Below, piece by piece: positions 39,070 to 51,000 of a DNA stretch of 64,000 nucleotides. The DNA lies in NCBI GenBank assembly GCA_964019135.1, contig OZ025252.1, positions 47,900,959-47,964,958 of the forward strand, written 5' to 3'. The DNA comes from Arenicola marina. Its lineage: Eukaryota > Annelida > Polychaeta > Arenicolidae. Every line of letters begins with the position of its first letter. Position 1 is the first letter of the stretch. The notes under the pieces were generated by a model. That model saw nothing but the letters and a program-made list of their open reading frames with translations, made no database searches and had not been told where the DNA came from. The position numbers and the translations under genes are program-made.

Positions 39070-42000
39070 ATTGTCCGCCGACGGAAGTCTTGTGGCGTCT
39101 GGAATCGATTTACCGACCCGCCGGTGTGCCTACCCTCGTCACCCCGGGCGGGGGGGGGGGGGGGGGGGGTGGGGGGGGTAAGGAGGGGGTAGCAGTCTGG
39201 GTGACTTGCTGGCGGGTGTGGACTGCATGGGCGACTGGCGCGCGGGGGTGAGCTGCCTTGGTCACCTGTCCCCGGGCAGCGAATGCCTGGTGGCCCCCCC
39301 CCCCTCCCTCCCTCTCTCCCACCAGGGGGCGCTGTGTGTGCCGTTCCTGTCAGGATATCGAGCTGCCCGCATTAAGACTCTTTAGCCAGAGATCGTGGCT
39401 CGCTCGGTCGTTTACCATGGCGGTCTGTGGCAGGCCGTTGCGAGGGGGAAGGGATAAAATGGCGAATAACCACTCCCAAGAGGATCTGAACGTCAAGGTG
39501 AAGCATTCATCAGCGTAGAGGCAATGCAAATAGCGGTCTGCCGTGCTCACGTTATGACGACCCACCCCTACCCACCACCCCAGTCAGTACCGCCCCATCC
39601 CCACCCACCGCCCCACTCAGTACCGCCCCACCCCTATCCACCGCCCCACTCAGTACCGCCCCACCCCTATCCACCAACCCACTCAGTACCGTCCCACCCC
39701 TATCCACCACCCCACTCAGTACCGTCCCACCCCTATCCACCGCCCCAGTCAGTACCGCCCCACCCCTATCCACCGCCCCACTCAGTACCGTCCCACCCCT
39801 ATCCACCGCCCCAGTCAGTACCGCCCCACCCCTATCCACCGCCCCAGTCAGTACCGCCCCACCCCTATCCACCGCCCCACTCAGTACCGCCCCACCCCTA
39901 TCCACCGCCCCACTCAGTACCGTCCCACCCCTATCCACCGCCCCACCCCTATCCACCACCCCACTCAGTACCGTCCCACCCCTATCCACCACCCCACTCA
40001 GTACCGTCCCACCCCTATCCACCACCCCACTCAGTACCGTCCCACCCCTATCCACCACCCCACTCAGTACCGTCCCACCCCTATCCACCGCCCCAGTCAG
40101 TACCGCCCCATCCTTATCCACCGCCCCACCCAGTGCCGCCCCACCCCTATCCACCACCCCAGTCAGTACCGCCCCACCCAGTGCCGCCACAAAACTGTAC
40201 TAATCCGGCTCGCGTTGGGCGGCTCGGCTTCTGGTATCCGCCCCCCCCCCCCTCCCCCCTCCCCTTGCCTGCCGCCGGCCTTCGGCGCCTTCCGTTATGG
40301 CACTAATCGGCCGCGCAGACCTCTGGTACCACCCACCTACCCACCTATCGAACTACCTACCTGGCTGGCTGTGCGGGACATCTTACCACGCTAGGTGGAG
40401 CCACGTGTGACTTGTCTGGGCGTGTCCCCCGTCACCCCCCCCCCCCCTCCCCCCCTACCCCTCTCCGCCTCGGCCCAGGCCAGGCGTCACTCAGGCGTTT
40501 GATGCAGGTGATAACCCAATAGGTCCATCCACCCTTACTAATGCTGCTACCGCACAAGTGATTCAATGAGTGGACCAGAACCCCTTGTCAACACCTAGAT
40601 TATACACACACTGACGCGGCTCCCCCCAACCCTCCGAGGTCTTCACGCCAACACTCGAGCTTCGCCTGACGCGGCCCTCGCCAGTAAGGTGCCTGCGTCT
40701 TACAGTATTTGTCCGTGACCGTCTAAGCGTCAGCGGACCCCGCAGAACAGGCCTTTCGTCGGACGTCTGTGGCCGCTGCCCGCCCCGCGCACTCCTACTG
40801 GAGCCAACAGCGAGAAGGACCGGGACCGGACGCGCCTGCAAGGAAAGCCCGCCAATTTTACCAAGCGCAGACGACATTTTGTGCGAGCTGCGAAAAACGC
40901 GGAGAGAGGACGTGTTTCGTGTTGATGGTGTGTCTGGGATTCCTGTCGGATCCGCGTCACTAGGACCTCCTTTCTGGATGACCCCTCGGGGGTCGTAGCG
41001 GGGTCCGAGCAACCCGCCGAGTACGGTGGTAGTGCAGTCTCAAGTGCCAGGATGTACTCAAGATAATGACGACGACGGCCAGTGACGCGGCGAGAGGTTC
41101 CTATATTTATTTGATGTCCAGTCAAGCGGCCGTCGCTGGATATGAAATAGACGTCACAGGTGGGTTGATAGTGTATTCCTTTGGCGGCATGGTTGTCATT
41201 TTCTCTATTATTAATTATCAGTTTAAAGTTAGGGTGTGGATAGAAAAGTAACTAAGGCAACGTTTAACATTGGTGTAGGCCTCGCCTAACACCGACAAGA
41301 CAGCTGACGTCTTGCTGATGTTCAGCTACATCTGACCTTTGAACAACGCACACATATGCTGATCAAAGGGATAACAATTTCGTTGACCTTGTTCAATAAT
41401 ACAAATAGTATCCTCAATTAATAAAATCGACCCAATTCGGTATGATCCAATAAAACAACAATAACATGTCTAGTTATAATATTAGTTTGGAAAACAAATA
41501 AACCCTATGGTAATACTGATTACTAATAGTGGCCTAAACATAGGTGATACCAAGAGGATCGGTTTGGTTTAGGGGCATGCCTATGGCCGTTATAACGATG
41601 TTGTCGCCCATGATTTTGGCGTAAGGTGATGCTGGCTATGCTTTTTTATACATGTCTTTAGCACCAGGAAAGGCCGGGTGTTCTCTGTGACCCTGATGCA
41701 GGGGGTGGAGGGCTGGGGCCAGGGGAAGCTGACTGTGGTACCCCAGCCAGGACCCGATGTCGATCGACCTGGTGGGGGGAGGGTGTGTGTGTGTACGGGG
41801 GGGGGGTAACAACGAGGGGCTGCCTGTGGGGGGGGTGGGGCTGATACCGAGAGGCTGCCTGGGTCGATACAGAGGTTGCGTGCACCTCTACGTGCAACAT
41901 TTATCGCGTGCATTGTTTAATTTTTGGGTCAGTTCATAGTTCAGTCCGCAGCAGGGCAGTGAAAACATGAATGGGGCGTGACCATTCACATGTATATTAC

Positions 42001-45000
42001 ATTGTTGGAAACCTCAGAAACAATAAATGATATATTAAAAAGCAAAAATATGGAAGAGTACGGTGTGGCTGTAGAGTGAATGTCACGGTGGTATACAATA
42101 AAAGAATTGACAGACAACGAGAAATTCGGGTCGTTATCAGGATTGAAGCACTTGGAGGCAAAGCCGAGAAGGTCAGCAATCCCGGTAAAGACTCACACTG
42201 AGGTCCCTGACCCCGGGGACATGTCTCCGCTCTTCCCTTCCTTCTCCCATGGACGCGATATGATCAGAGTTGGTTAAAGCGTCTTAAATATACAACCAAC
42301 CAGACTGACGTCCTTGTCTGACATATTAGGACCCGGACCTCGATTATTAACTATCGCAAATGCTGTTCCATTTTACACGTTTCCTGCCGCGCACTACATG
42401 ACCAATCGGTCAATTTGAGGCGTGAGTGTTAGGTGAGCTATGCTGGAGTCCTGCTTCGCGTTGACTGTAACCCATTGAATCAATTGATGTTTGTGGAATA
42501 TTAAATCTAGGCATAATAACCTGTGTCGGCTTAAATCGCTTCTTAACGCTATAGTTAGACTATAATGACGCTCGCAACTCTTGCTTTCTCACTCCCTCTC
42601 GGATGTCTTCGGCTTGCTTCTCCCGGCTTGTGCGGCTGTATGTAACAAGGGGCCAGGCAATGTAATCGATTTCACTATTGCTCCAACTGTATTCCTAAGA
42701 CTAGCTTTATCGCTGCCCTTCTTCGATGTGAGCGCCAACCATTGTTTCAGTATAGCTCACGTACTGCTCACACCTCACACGATGATCGAAATAGTGAGCC
42801 CATAATGGACTGGCAGATGCACGCACAACGACGAGACGGCCGCCTGTTTGAGCAAGCTCTCCGAGCACGGGCGTCTCACTAACAGCCAATGGCGTTACAG
42901 GGCGTGAGGTGTTATCTCACCACTATAACGTTAACAATGGTTGTGCAGTGTTATCACCGAGGGACGTGATCAGCGTACATAACACGAGGACCCGTCCACA
43001 GTATATGGTCCTTGCATGAAGAAGGTACGGGATGGACAGTGTTTTATCGTACTATAAAGGCGTTGCTATGTGCAGCATTCCCCACTGTGCTATCCCAGGC
43101 GTGTCGAACTGCCACCCTAGAGTCGCCTGTCGTATGAAACACTCTCCACTTTGGCGTCGCCGGCCGTATGAAACAATCTTCACTTTGGCGTCGCTTGCCG
43201 TATGAAACAATATCCAATTTGGCGTCGCCCACCGTATGAAACACTCAACTGTGGCGTCGCCGGCCGTGTGAAACACTCTCCACTTTGGCGTCGCTGGCCG
43301 TATGAAACAATCTCCACTTTGGCGTGGCCCACCGTGTGAACCACTCTCCACCCTGGAGTCGCCGGCCGCTAGGACGCCTTATTACTTGGTTGTGTTTTGT
43401 GGACCCCCACCCCCCCCCCCCCAACACCTCTCGGCGCGTACCTTTATCGTGTTATCGTGACAGTCTAGCTGTGATCGACAACATGGCGAAGGTCGCGGCC
43501 TCCCCACTTGGAGGGGGGCACCCGGCGGCCCTTCACGTCTCTGTGGGGCCGCTCGGGTGTTGGGTGCCACACCACTGCCAGTGCCACCCTGACCCGCCAG
43601 CCGACCAGACCACCCTCACCACCACCCTCAGCCTCACCCGGGTGACCGCCGCCGTCCGCTCCTACACGGCGTACAGTCTCACCGACCAGTGTGTCAGTAA
43701 CAGTGTGTACCGAGAGGAGTTTGCCTGGGACGGCGCGGCGTACTGCGGCGGCGGCCAGCGCGGCGTACAGGGATCAGGTGTACGGCAGGCTCGGGGCAGT
43801 ACGGCCTGTTGGTGTACGCACAACAGCCAGAGCGAGATTCGCCTCAAAATGACCAGGATACTTAAAGGAATATTGCGATCAGCGGTCCCCGACACAACGG
43901 TATGGATTGACCTGCGTCCTGGTAAAGCCTACAGTCAGATGTGCTAATTCGTACCCAATAAGCAGTGTTAAATCGTACCCAGTCAGCTGTGTCAAGTCGT
44001 ACCCAGTCTTTGACGAATAGCTTATAATTAGTACAATTAGGCGTTGTCGAGGTTCCTGAAGCTTCACCAGCCGTCTAAGTTGCGCGTGAGTTATATGTGA
44101 GTAATACTAAAACAATGGTACGCGTTATAACAGAACAACACCCATCTAGGTTTACGTTTCTGGGTCCCATCTTCCATGCAAGAACCCACGAAATGTATTA
44201 TTGTAGTAAACGTTAGGCGTGAGTAATACGTGAGCTATGCTGAAACAATGGTTCGCCCTTGCGTGGAAGACCCGTTTCTGGTACTTTCCCAGCCTTGCCT
44301 TCAGCACATGCCAACAACCACGGGTGCCCGGGGTCTGTGCCCGGGGTCTGTGCCCGGGGTCTGTGCCCGGGGTCTGTGCCCGGGGTCTGTGCCCGGGGTC
44401 TGTGCCCGGGGTCTGTGCCCGGGGTCTGTGCCCGGGGTCTGTGCCCGGGGTCTGTGCCCGGGGTCTGTGCCCGGGGTCTGTGCCCGGGGTCTGTGCCCGG
44501 GGTCTGTGCCCGGGGTCTGTGCCCGGGGTCTGTGCCCGGGGTCTGTGCCCGGGGTCTGTGCCCGGGGTCTGTGCCCGGGGTCTGTGCCCGGGGTCTGTGC
44601 CCGGGGTCTGTGCCCGGGGTCTGTGCCCGGGGTCTGTGCCCGGGGTCTGTGCCCGGGGTCTGTGCTTGCCTCTCGCCCTCGCCTGCCTTGGCCAATGTAC
44701 ATTACACGCCGTCCCAATCTGCTAACAGGCGTCTCAAGTGAAATCGACATGCCGCAGCCTTGTAATCGACACTTGTTCAATCAGCGCTCGCCGATCAGAA
44801 AGCTTGTAGCCGCTGACACTTCTGTTTGCGGTAGACTAACATTGACGCACTCACCGGGGGTCTCGCCCCCTCGCCACACGGCTTGTCACTCTCTGGGGGT
44901 CTCGCCCCCTCGCCCCACGGCTTGTCACCACTCTCTGGAGGTCTCTGAACTGTGGAGAGGCAGTGTTTTCAACGCCTCATTCATGTCCGCGGCTCACCTT

Positions 45001-48000
45001 GCAAGCTCTGTCCTGTCTAATGATAGTCCTCAAGTGTGTAGTCTCAAGTACCAAAATCTGGTGTCTTTCTGATATCAGACATCATTAAAAAGTTCTGTGT
45101 TATGGATACAAAAAAGCTTGTAGTGTATGTAAAGTGTAACGGGACAATTTGGAAATAATAATTATATCCTAGCAAAAAGAATGTAACACTTACTACCTAA
45201 ATATGTCCCATTCTGAGCTGCATTAATACCGGAAATATTAGATGTTTATAAAGAGCCATAAAGCATGAAGCTAGGCAAATGTGACCCCTTCAGCTAGGCT
45301 CATTACTTTTAGTAGTCCAGACCATGCACGTTAATTGTGCAATATTGTGGGATTTCTCCTAACTTTCCTATATTTAAAGTAATTTTTGTGGGGAAGTATT
45401 ATAATGATATATATTCTTCATGGCGATTTTAGTGAAACATTTGATTTCTTATTATATTTTGAACCGCTTCGTTATTGTTTCAGACCTCCGATAACTCTGA
45501 CACGAGCAAAGAGCGAGGCACCCAAACGCCACGCAAGAGTCGTCGAGATTCCCAGCATTCAACGCGCAAAAACGGAAACGGAAGTGCGGCCCGGAGCGTC
45601 TCGCCTAATCCTGGCAGTGGTGACCGGTCACCACAGCGGCCGAGCCGAATACCCAGGCTCAGTAAATCTAGGTCAAGGTCAAGGTCTGATTCGAGGTCAC
45701 CGAGACGGTCGCTGTCGGGCAGTCGCCTGCCACGTCCTGTGGGCACGCGCTCGCTCAGCTTGTCTCCCACGAGGACGTACTCAGCCGGGATCGCCTTAGA
45801 CCCAGAGCCCAGACCCGGAAGCTCGCCAAGCTGGAGAGGCGGGCGGAAGCTGCCGGATGTAGGTAGAGTCTCACTTCCGGAACTATGCAGGCAGGCCGAA
45901 GAGGAGGATTTCGCCGACGATGAAGGACCAAGGTCAAGGTCGCGGAGGCCAGGCAGCGGGCGCCTGCTTCCGCGGCCGGCGGCAGTAGGCGCGGGGGGTG
46001 TTGGGGCGTGGGGTGGGCCTGGAGACAGCGCCGGGACCGACCGTGTTAGCCACCCCGGGCCGCCATTGCTCCAAGGACGGGCGGCCGGCGGGTCTGGCAC
46101 TCCCGCGGACCCACTGTCACGCACCTTCCCCGGATCTCTCCGCTCCGTCAAGTTTGCCGTAACCTCGTCCGAGAACGGCTACGACGTCAGCGCCCCTAGC
46201 GAGAGCGACACGGATGGTTGCCCTGAAAACGTGGTCCAAGCCGTGCTGGAGGCGGACTTAGCCCTGCAGGAGAGGATGTCGGTGCGCACCGGGAGTGCGC
46301 ACGGCGCGGTGCCGGTCGACCTCAAGGACTGGTATCCACGGACCAACGCCGAGAACGCCCGCCTCCATGGCAACGGGACGCCGGTGCGGGTTATGTACAT
46401 CCGGGATGAGGACAGCGGGTCATTGACGGACGCCGCCAAACAGGCCCTCAAGGAGGCGCCCCCTGTCGGCGGACCCCGGGCCAGCCCGAGCCAAGGTCAA
46501 GGACAAATGGAGCGAACCAGTAGTCGCGTCAGCGTTGTCATTGACGACAGCCATGGATCTGAAGAAGTCTTCCGGATCACCAGCCGAGGAGGCGGCGCCG
46601 GCGGGGGAGGGGGAGGGGCGGAGAGTCCCTGGCTCAGCGGAAGTGGACGCTGCAGCGTGACCTCGCGAACCGGAAGCGAGGCGGGAATCCGGCGAGAGAT
46701 CGAGGTTCTGGAGCACAACGTCAGCCGGATGACGGAGGTGCTGCGTCCCCGGACCTCCGTGACCTCCAGCGACGTGGACATGTCTGGAGATCGCTATGAC
46801 GACGATGAGGATGAGAGGCGGTCCTGGCACTCCGGATCCACGGAGCCGGATCCCTGCCAGGACGTCGACACGAGGGAGCTGGGAACGCAGACATTACGTC
46901 ATAGGAGGACTCAGACTCCGGAGAATGCTAAAACACAAACTATGCACGCCAGTCGGCGGCAACTACCGTACGGACCCGGGAACACGGGGTGTTCCAGCGA
47001 GGACTCGGACGACGGGTGTGACGTCACTGACTTAATGAAACCCGTCCGACAGTCGGGCACTGGTTCCCTGCGCTCTACCCGCCGCCAGGAGGCTGGTGCC
47101 GGGGACATGGCTGGGTCCCTGCAACTGCGGGTTACTAAGGACACGACCCAGCTGCCCGAGTACCTGCAGGAGTACCAGCGGTACATGGAGTCGTGCGACG
47201 ACGAGGAGGGGGAGGGGGAGGCATCCGAGGGGGAGGGGGAGGCATCCGATGGGCAATTGGAGCCTGGGGATGGCGACAACGGCGCCCTGTCCCATAGCGA
47301 GGACGAGGACGATAATAGGGGAGAGAAGGCCAGAGACAATGGTGGTGGTCGTCATTTTTCCGCGCAGCGCATGGCACAGAGCTTTAATGGTGTAACAGAC
47401 AACGTATCAATGCCCACAAACGTCAGACTCACCCGTAGTAGTAAATGTAGCACCGTGCCTGGAGACTCTGCCAGCGGGGCTGCCGGGAACGATAACTTTA
47501 ACCACGCCGCTGACAACCTGGTCAGCGTGCACGACCACGTGTTCACGCACGAGTCGACGCGGATAACGCCCAAGATGGCCGCCGTTGTGAGGAGAGAAAG
47601 CGGCGGGCGCTCCGCGCCACGCGGCACGGCGCGCGCCGAGGGGTCCGACCCCCGAGTGCTGAGCACGTGGGCAGGCTCTGAGACAGCGCCACGTGGTCAC
47701 CATGTGAGGGGTGGCGGCGAGGGGGGTCAGAGTGCGACCCGCAGACCTCACAGCGCCATGGAGACGCCGTCGAGAGGCTTCGGGGAGGCAGACAGTGAGG
47801 AGGATGGCGACAGCGGGTTTGATCACGTGACCGGTTCACGTGGCCGCCCCCACCGGCCGGCCTCGGCACTCGCCGCGAGGTTGCGCCGTAAATCGGCCGA
47901 TAGGTATGAGGAGGAGCCAGATGCCCGGATATCGCGAGGGTTTCTGGGTGAAGTTCCGGAGGGATCCAGAGAAAAGCAGTCGTGGGAGATCCTGACCCGG

Positions 48001-51000
48001 GGAGGGAGTGCCCGGAGCGTGCGGCCCGGCGGTGGGGGTGGTGCGCGGGACGCCGCCCAGCAGACCCTCGTGGACGGCGCCTCGCAGACACCGCTCAAGA
48101 TCCGCTTCAGCGAGGCGGCGCGCGAGGGCGTCCCGCGAGGGGCCGCCACTGTCGGCAACACTTTCGTCATCGAGTCCGACTCGCGCGCGGCGTCCATGGA
48201 GCCGTGGACCCTGCTGGCGCCCCGGGATCTGGACATCTTGGCCTCCAGGGACTTCGCCACCCAGACCTTTGGCCAGTTCTACCCGGATTGGCAGATCCAC
48301 GCGCTGACGCAGACCGCTGAGTCCCGGATCCGGACTCCCCCTCCGGCGGAGCCCCTGCAGCAGGACGACTGGACCCAGACTCTGGATCACCGGGCCACGC
48401 AGACCTCCCCCATCCTCCAGCTACTGATGGCGCCAGGCGGCCGCTATAACCATGGAGACGCTGCCTGTGGCGGGAGGATGCGCGCGGCTGGTAACCAGGG
48501 TGATGACGTCATAGAGGATGATTGTTCTGGCACCATTGCGGCGCGGGGCGGAGGAGACATGTTTGGGAGGAGGGGCGGTTCGTCCCGGGTGTCTGAGATG
48601 AGAGCGTCGGTCGCGAGTGACGGAGAGAAGGAAGAGGAACGAGAGCAGGAACAGAAGCGTGGAGAGGAGGAGAGGAGACGCGAGGAAGGGGAGCGGGAGG
48701 AGCAACGGAAACGTGACGCGGCCAAGGAGGGTCTGGAGAAGGCGCGACTGTACGCGGAGCTGGAGAGGCTGAGGGGGGAGGGGGAGAAGCTGAGGGGCGA
48801 GGGGGAGGGGGAGAAGCCAAGCCGAGAGCGGCGGAAGAAGCACAAGGAGAAGAGGAAGTCACGTGGTGGTGGCGTGGCCACGCGGGACGCTGCCTCGGAG
48901 GCGGCCACGCTGACCTCTGACCTCACCCGGCGTGACGTCCTCAGACTGATGCTGAGCCAAGTGCGTCATCTCAAGCGGCAGGTGGAGGAGCGGGCGGGCG
49001 GGGGCGGGGAGCAGGGGGCCGCACCCGACAAGGCCAGGGCGGTGGAGACAGACAGCGCCATCGAGTCTGCGGCGGAGAATGAGGAGCGAGACAAGCTGTA
49101 CACCAGGCGGCGCCTCGAGCAGCTCTACAGCCGCTTTCAGCCGGACACCGCGACCGGCGTGGTGACCGACGCGGACGTCAGGGGGCGCCACCGGGAACCG
49201 AGACGCGGCCGGCGGGAGAGGAGACACAGTATTGAAAGTCTCCATAGTGACCATGGCGACGGGGACGGGGAGGATGGGGGGCGACCCCGGGAGCGCACCC
49301 CAAGTAGGGAGCGTTACCATGACCACTATGGGTACCTCCGGGAGAAGTACATCCCTCGCAGCAGGTGGAGCATGTACTCTCGGGAGCCGCCGGCACAGCG
49401 TTACCATGACAACGATGGGGGGTACAGGGAGGTGTCGCCGCGCCGAGCGATGACTCCACCGGCGACGTATGTGGGGGGTGATTACAGGGGCCCTCACCCC
49501 GACCACTACCAGTGGTCTGCCCCCCCGCGCCGAGACATCCCCGTGATGTCGGTGAGGCATGCACCCCCTCCCCCGCCACCCATGGCTCACCCCCGGCCCC
49601 CTGTCATGTACAACCCTCATTACGGGGCGGGCCCCCCCACTCACATGCACCCCGGTGTCCACTACCCAGCCGCCCCACCTCCCACGTACCCCCAGGGTCC
49701 GCCCTTGCAGGGTGCCATGCCCCCACGCACCATGCCGGGCACCCCCGTCCAGCTAGGCCACGGCGCCTTCCGCCCCATCGGCCCCACCGGCCCCCCACCC
49801 CTGGCCACCCCGGTACGGGTCACCCCTGTGGTGTACCTGACCGGGGCAGGGGTGAGCAACCCCCAGGCTGCGGCCGCCGTTCGGGGCTCTCCTCACCCAC
49901 CCTACATCGTGTTGGCCAGCCCCGCACCCCAGAACCCCCCTCTCGCTACCCCCACACAGGTGGGGACCCACTCGCCCCGCAAGAACCGCGCCCCACACGA
50001 ACAACGACCGTCGTCAGAGCGACCGTCGCACATGGACACCATCTCCAAGGCCACGAAGGCTGCCATGGAAATGAAATCATTGACGTCACAAATGTCCGTT
50101 CGCAAGTGATAACCCTGGCTTTCTAAGGACTTGTCTAAACGATGTTTTGACTTAATCGTTATGAGATTTTACACTAGTTAAGTAATAAATAATATTTATC
50201 TGTGATATTATCTTCTGCTGTGTATCGCCAAGTATTTATATTCTTACGTCCTTCCTGCTATTTTATAATAATTTCCATGGCCATCGCGATGAGTGTGTAG
50301 GTTATGTACGCTCGTGAAAAGGAAAAGTTCGACAATGTTATCCACACGCTTGATTGTCGCTCTAAATGTTGTAACGTTTGATTTGGACACTGTAGCCTAT
50401 TAATATACTTGTGGGCTAACGATGTATACGCTTAATATAACAAACGATATGCCTTTTTTTTAATCCAGTATAAACAGATATTTTTGTCAGTTATGAATAT
50501 ATAATTATCAACGTGTTTGGGCTTCGCTCTGGGATAGACTAGTCTATTCCCGCCACCAATATACCACACATATCAAGTGCCTGTCTCCTTGTTGGTCTCC
50601 GAGCCTCATAGGTATGGTGTGTCGCCCAACGTGCGTCGTCCAACGTGCGTCGTCCAACGTGCATCGTCCAACGTGCGTCGTCCAACGTGCGTCGTCCAAT
50701 GTACGTCGTCCAACGTACGTCGTCCAACGTACGTCGTCCAATGTACTACGCCCAATGTGCGTCGTCCAACGTACGTCGTCCAATGTACGTCGTCCAACGT
50801 ACGTCGTCCAATGTACTAAGCCCAATGTACGTCGTCCAATGTGCGTCAGGATTAAACCAATTAAATCCATTCTGCTATAGTGTCTTTAGTGTAGAAAACA
50901 ATGAACTATTTAAATGAGATGTTTTCATGCCATGTTCAGCATACGAATCCGTCCACTTTGACCCACTGTAATACCAGTGTATAGATATATATGTGTGATA

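Noticed and set aside
39524-40306. 260-codon Pro/His-rich frame and its opposite-strand partner
   Set aside because: By-product of the 33-base array.
44213-45072. Five overlapping frames with Gly-Leu-Cys-Pro or Pro-Gly-Thr-Asp repeats
   Set aside because: All come from the 13-base array read in different frames.
47407-48390. Minus-strand frames opposite the large exon (up to 267 codons elsewhere in it)
   Set aside because: Shadows caused by high GC content; the plus strand frame has the acceptor, stop and poly(A) signal.
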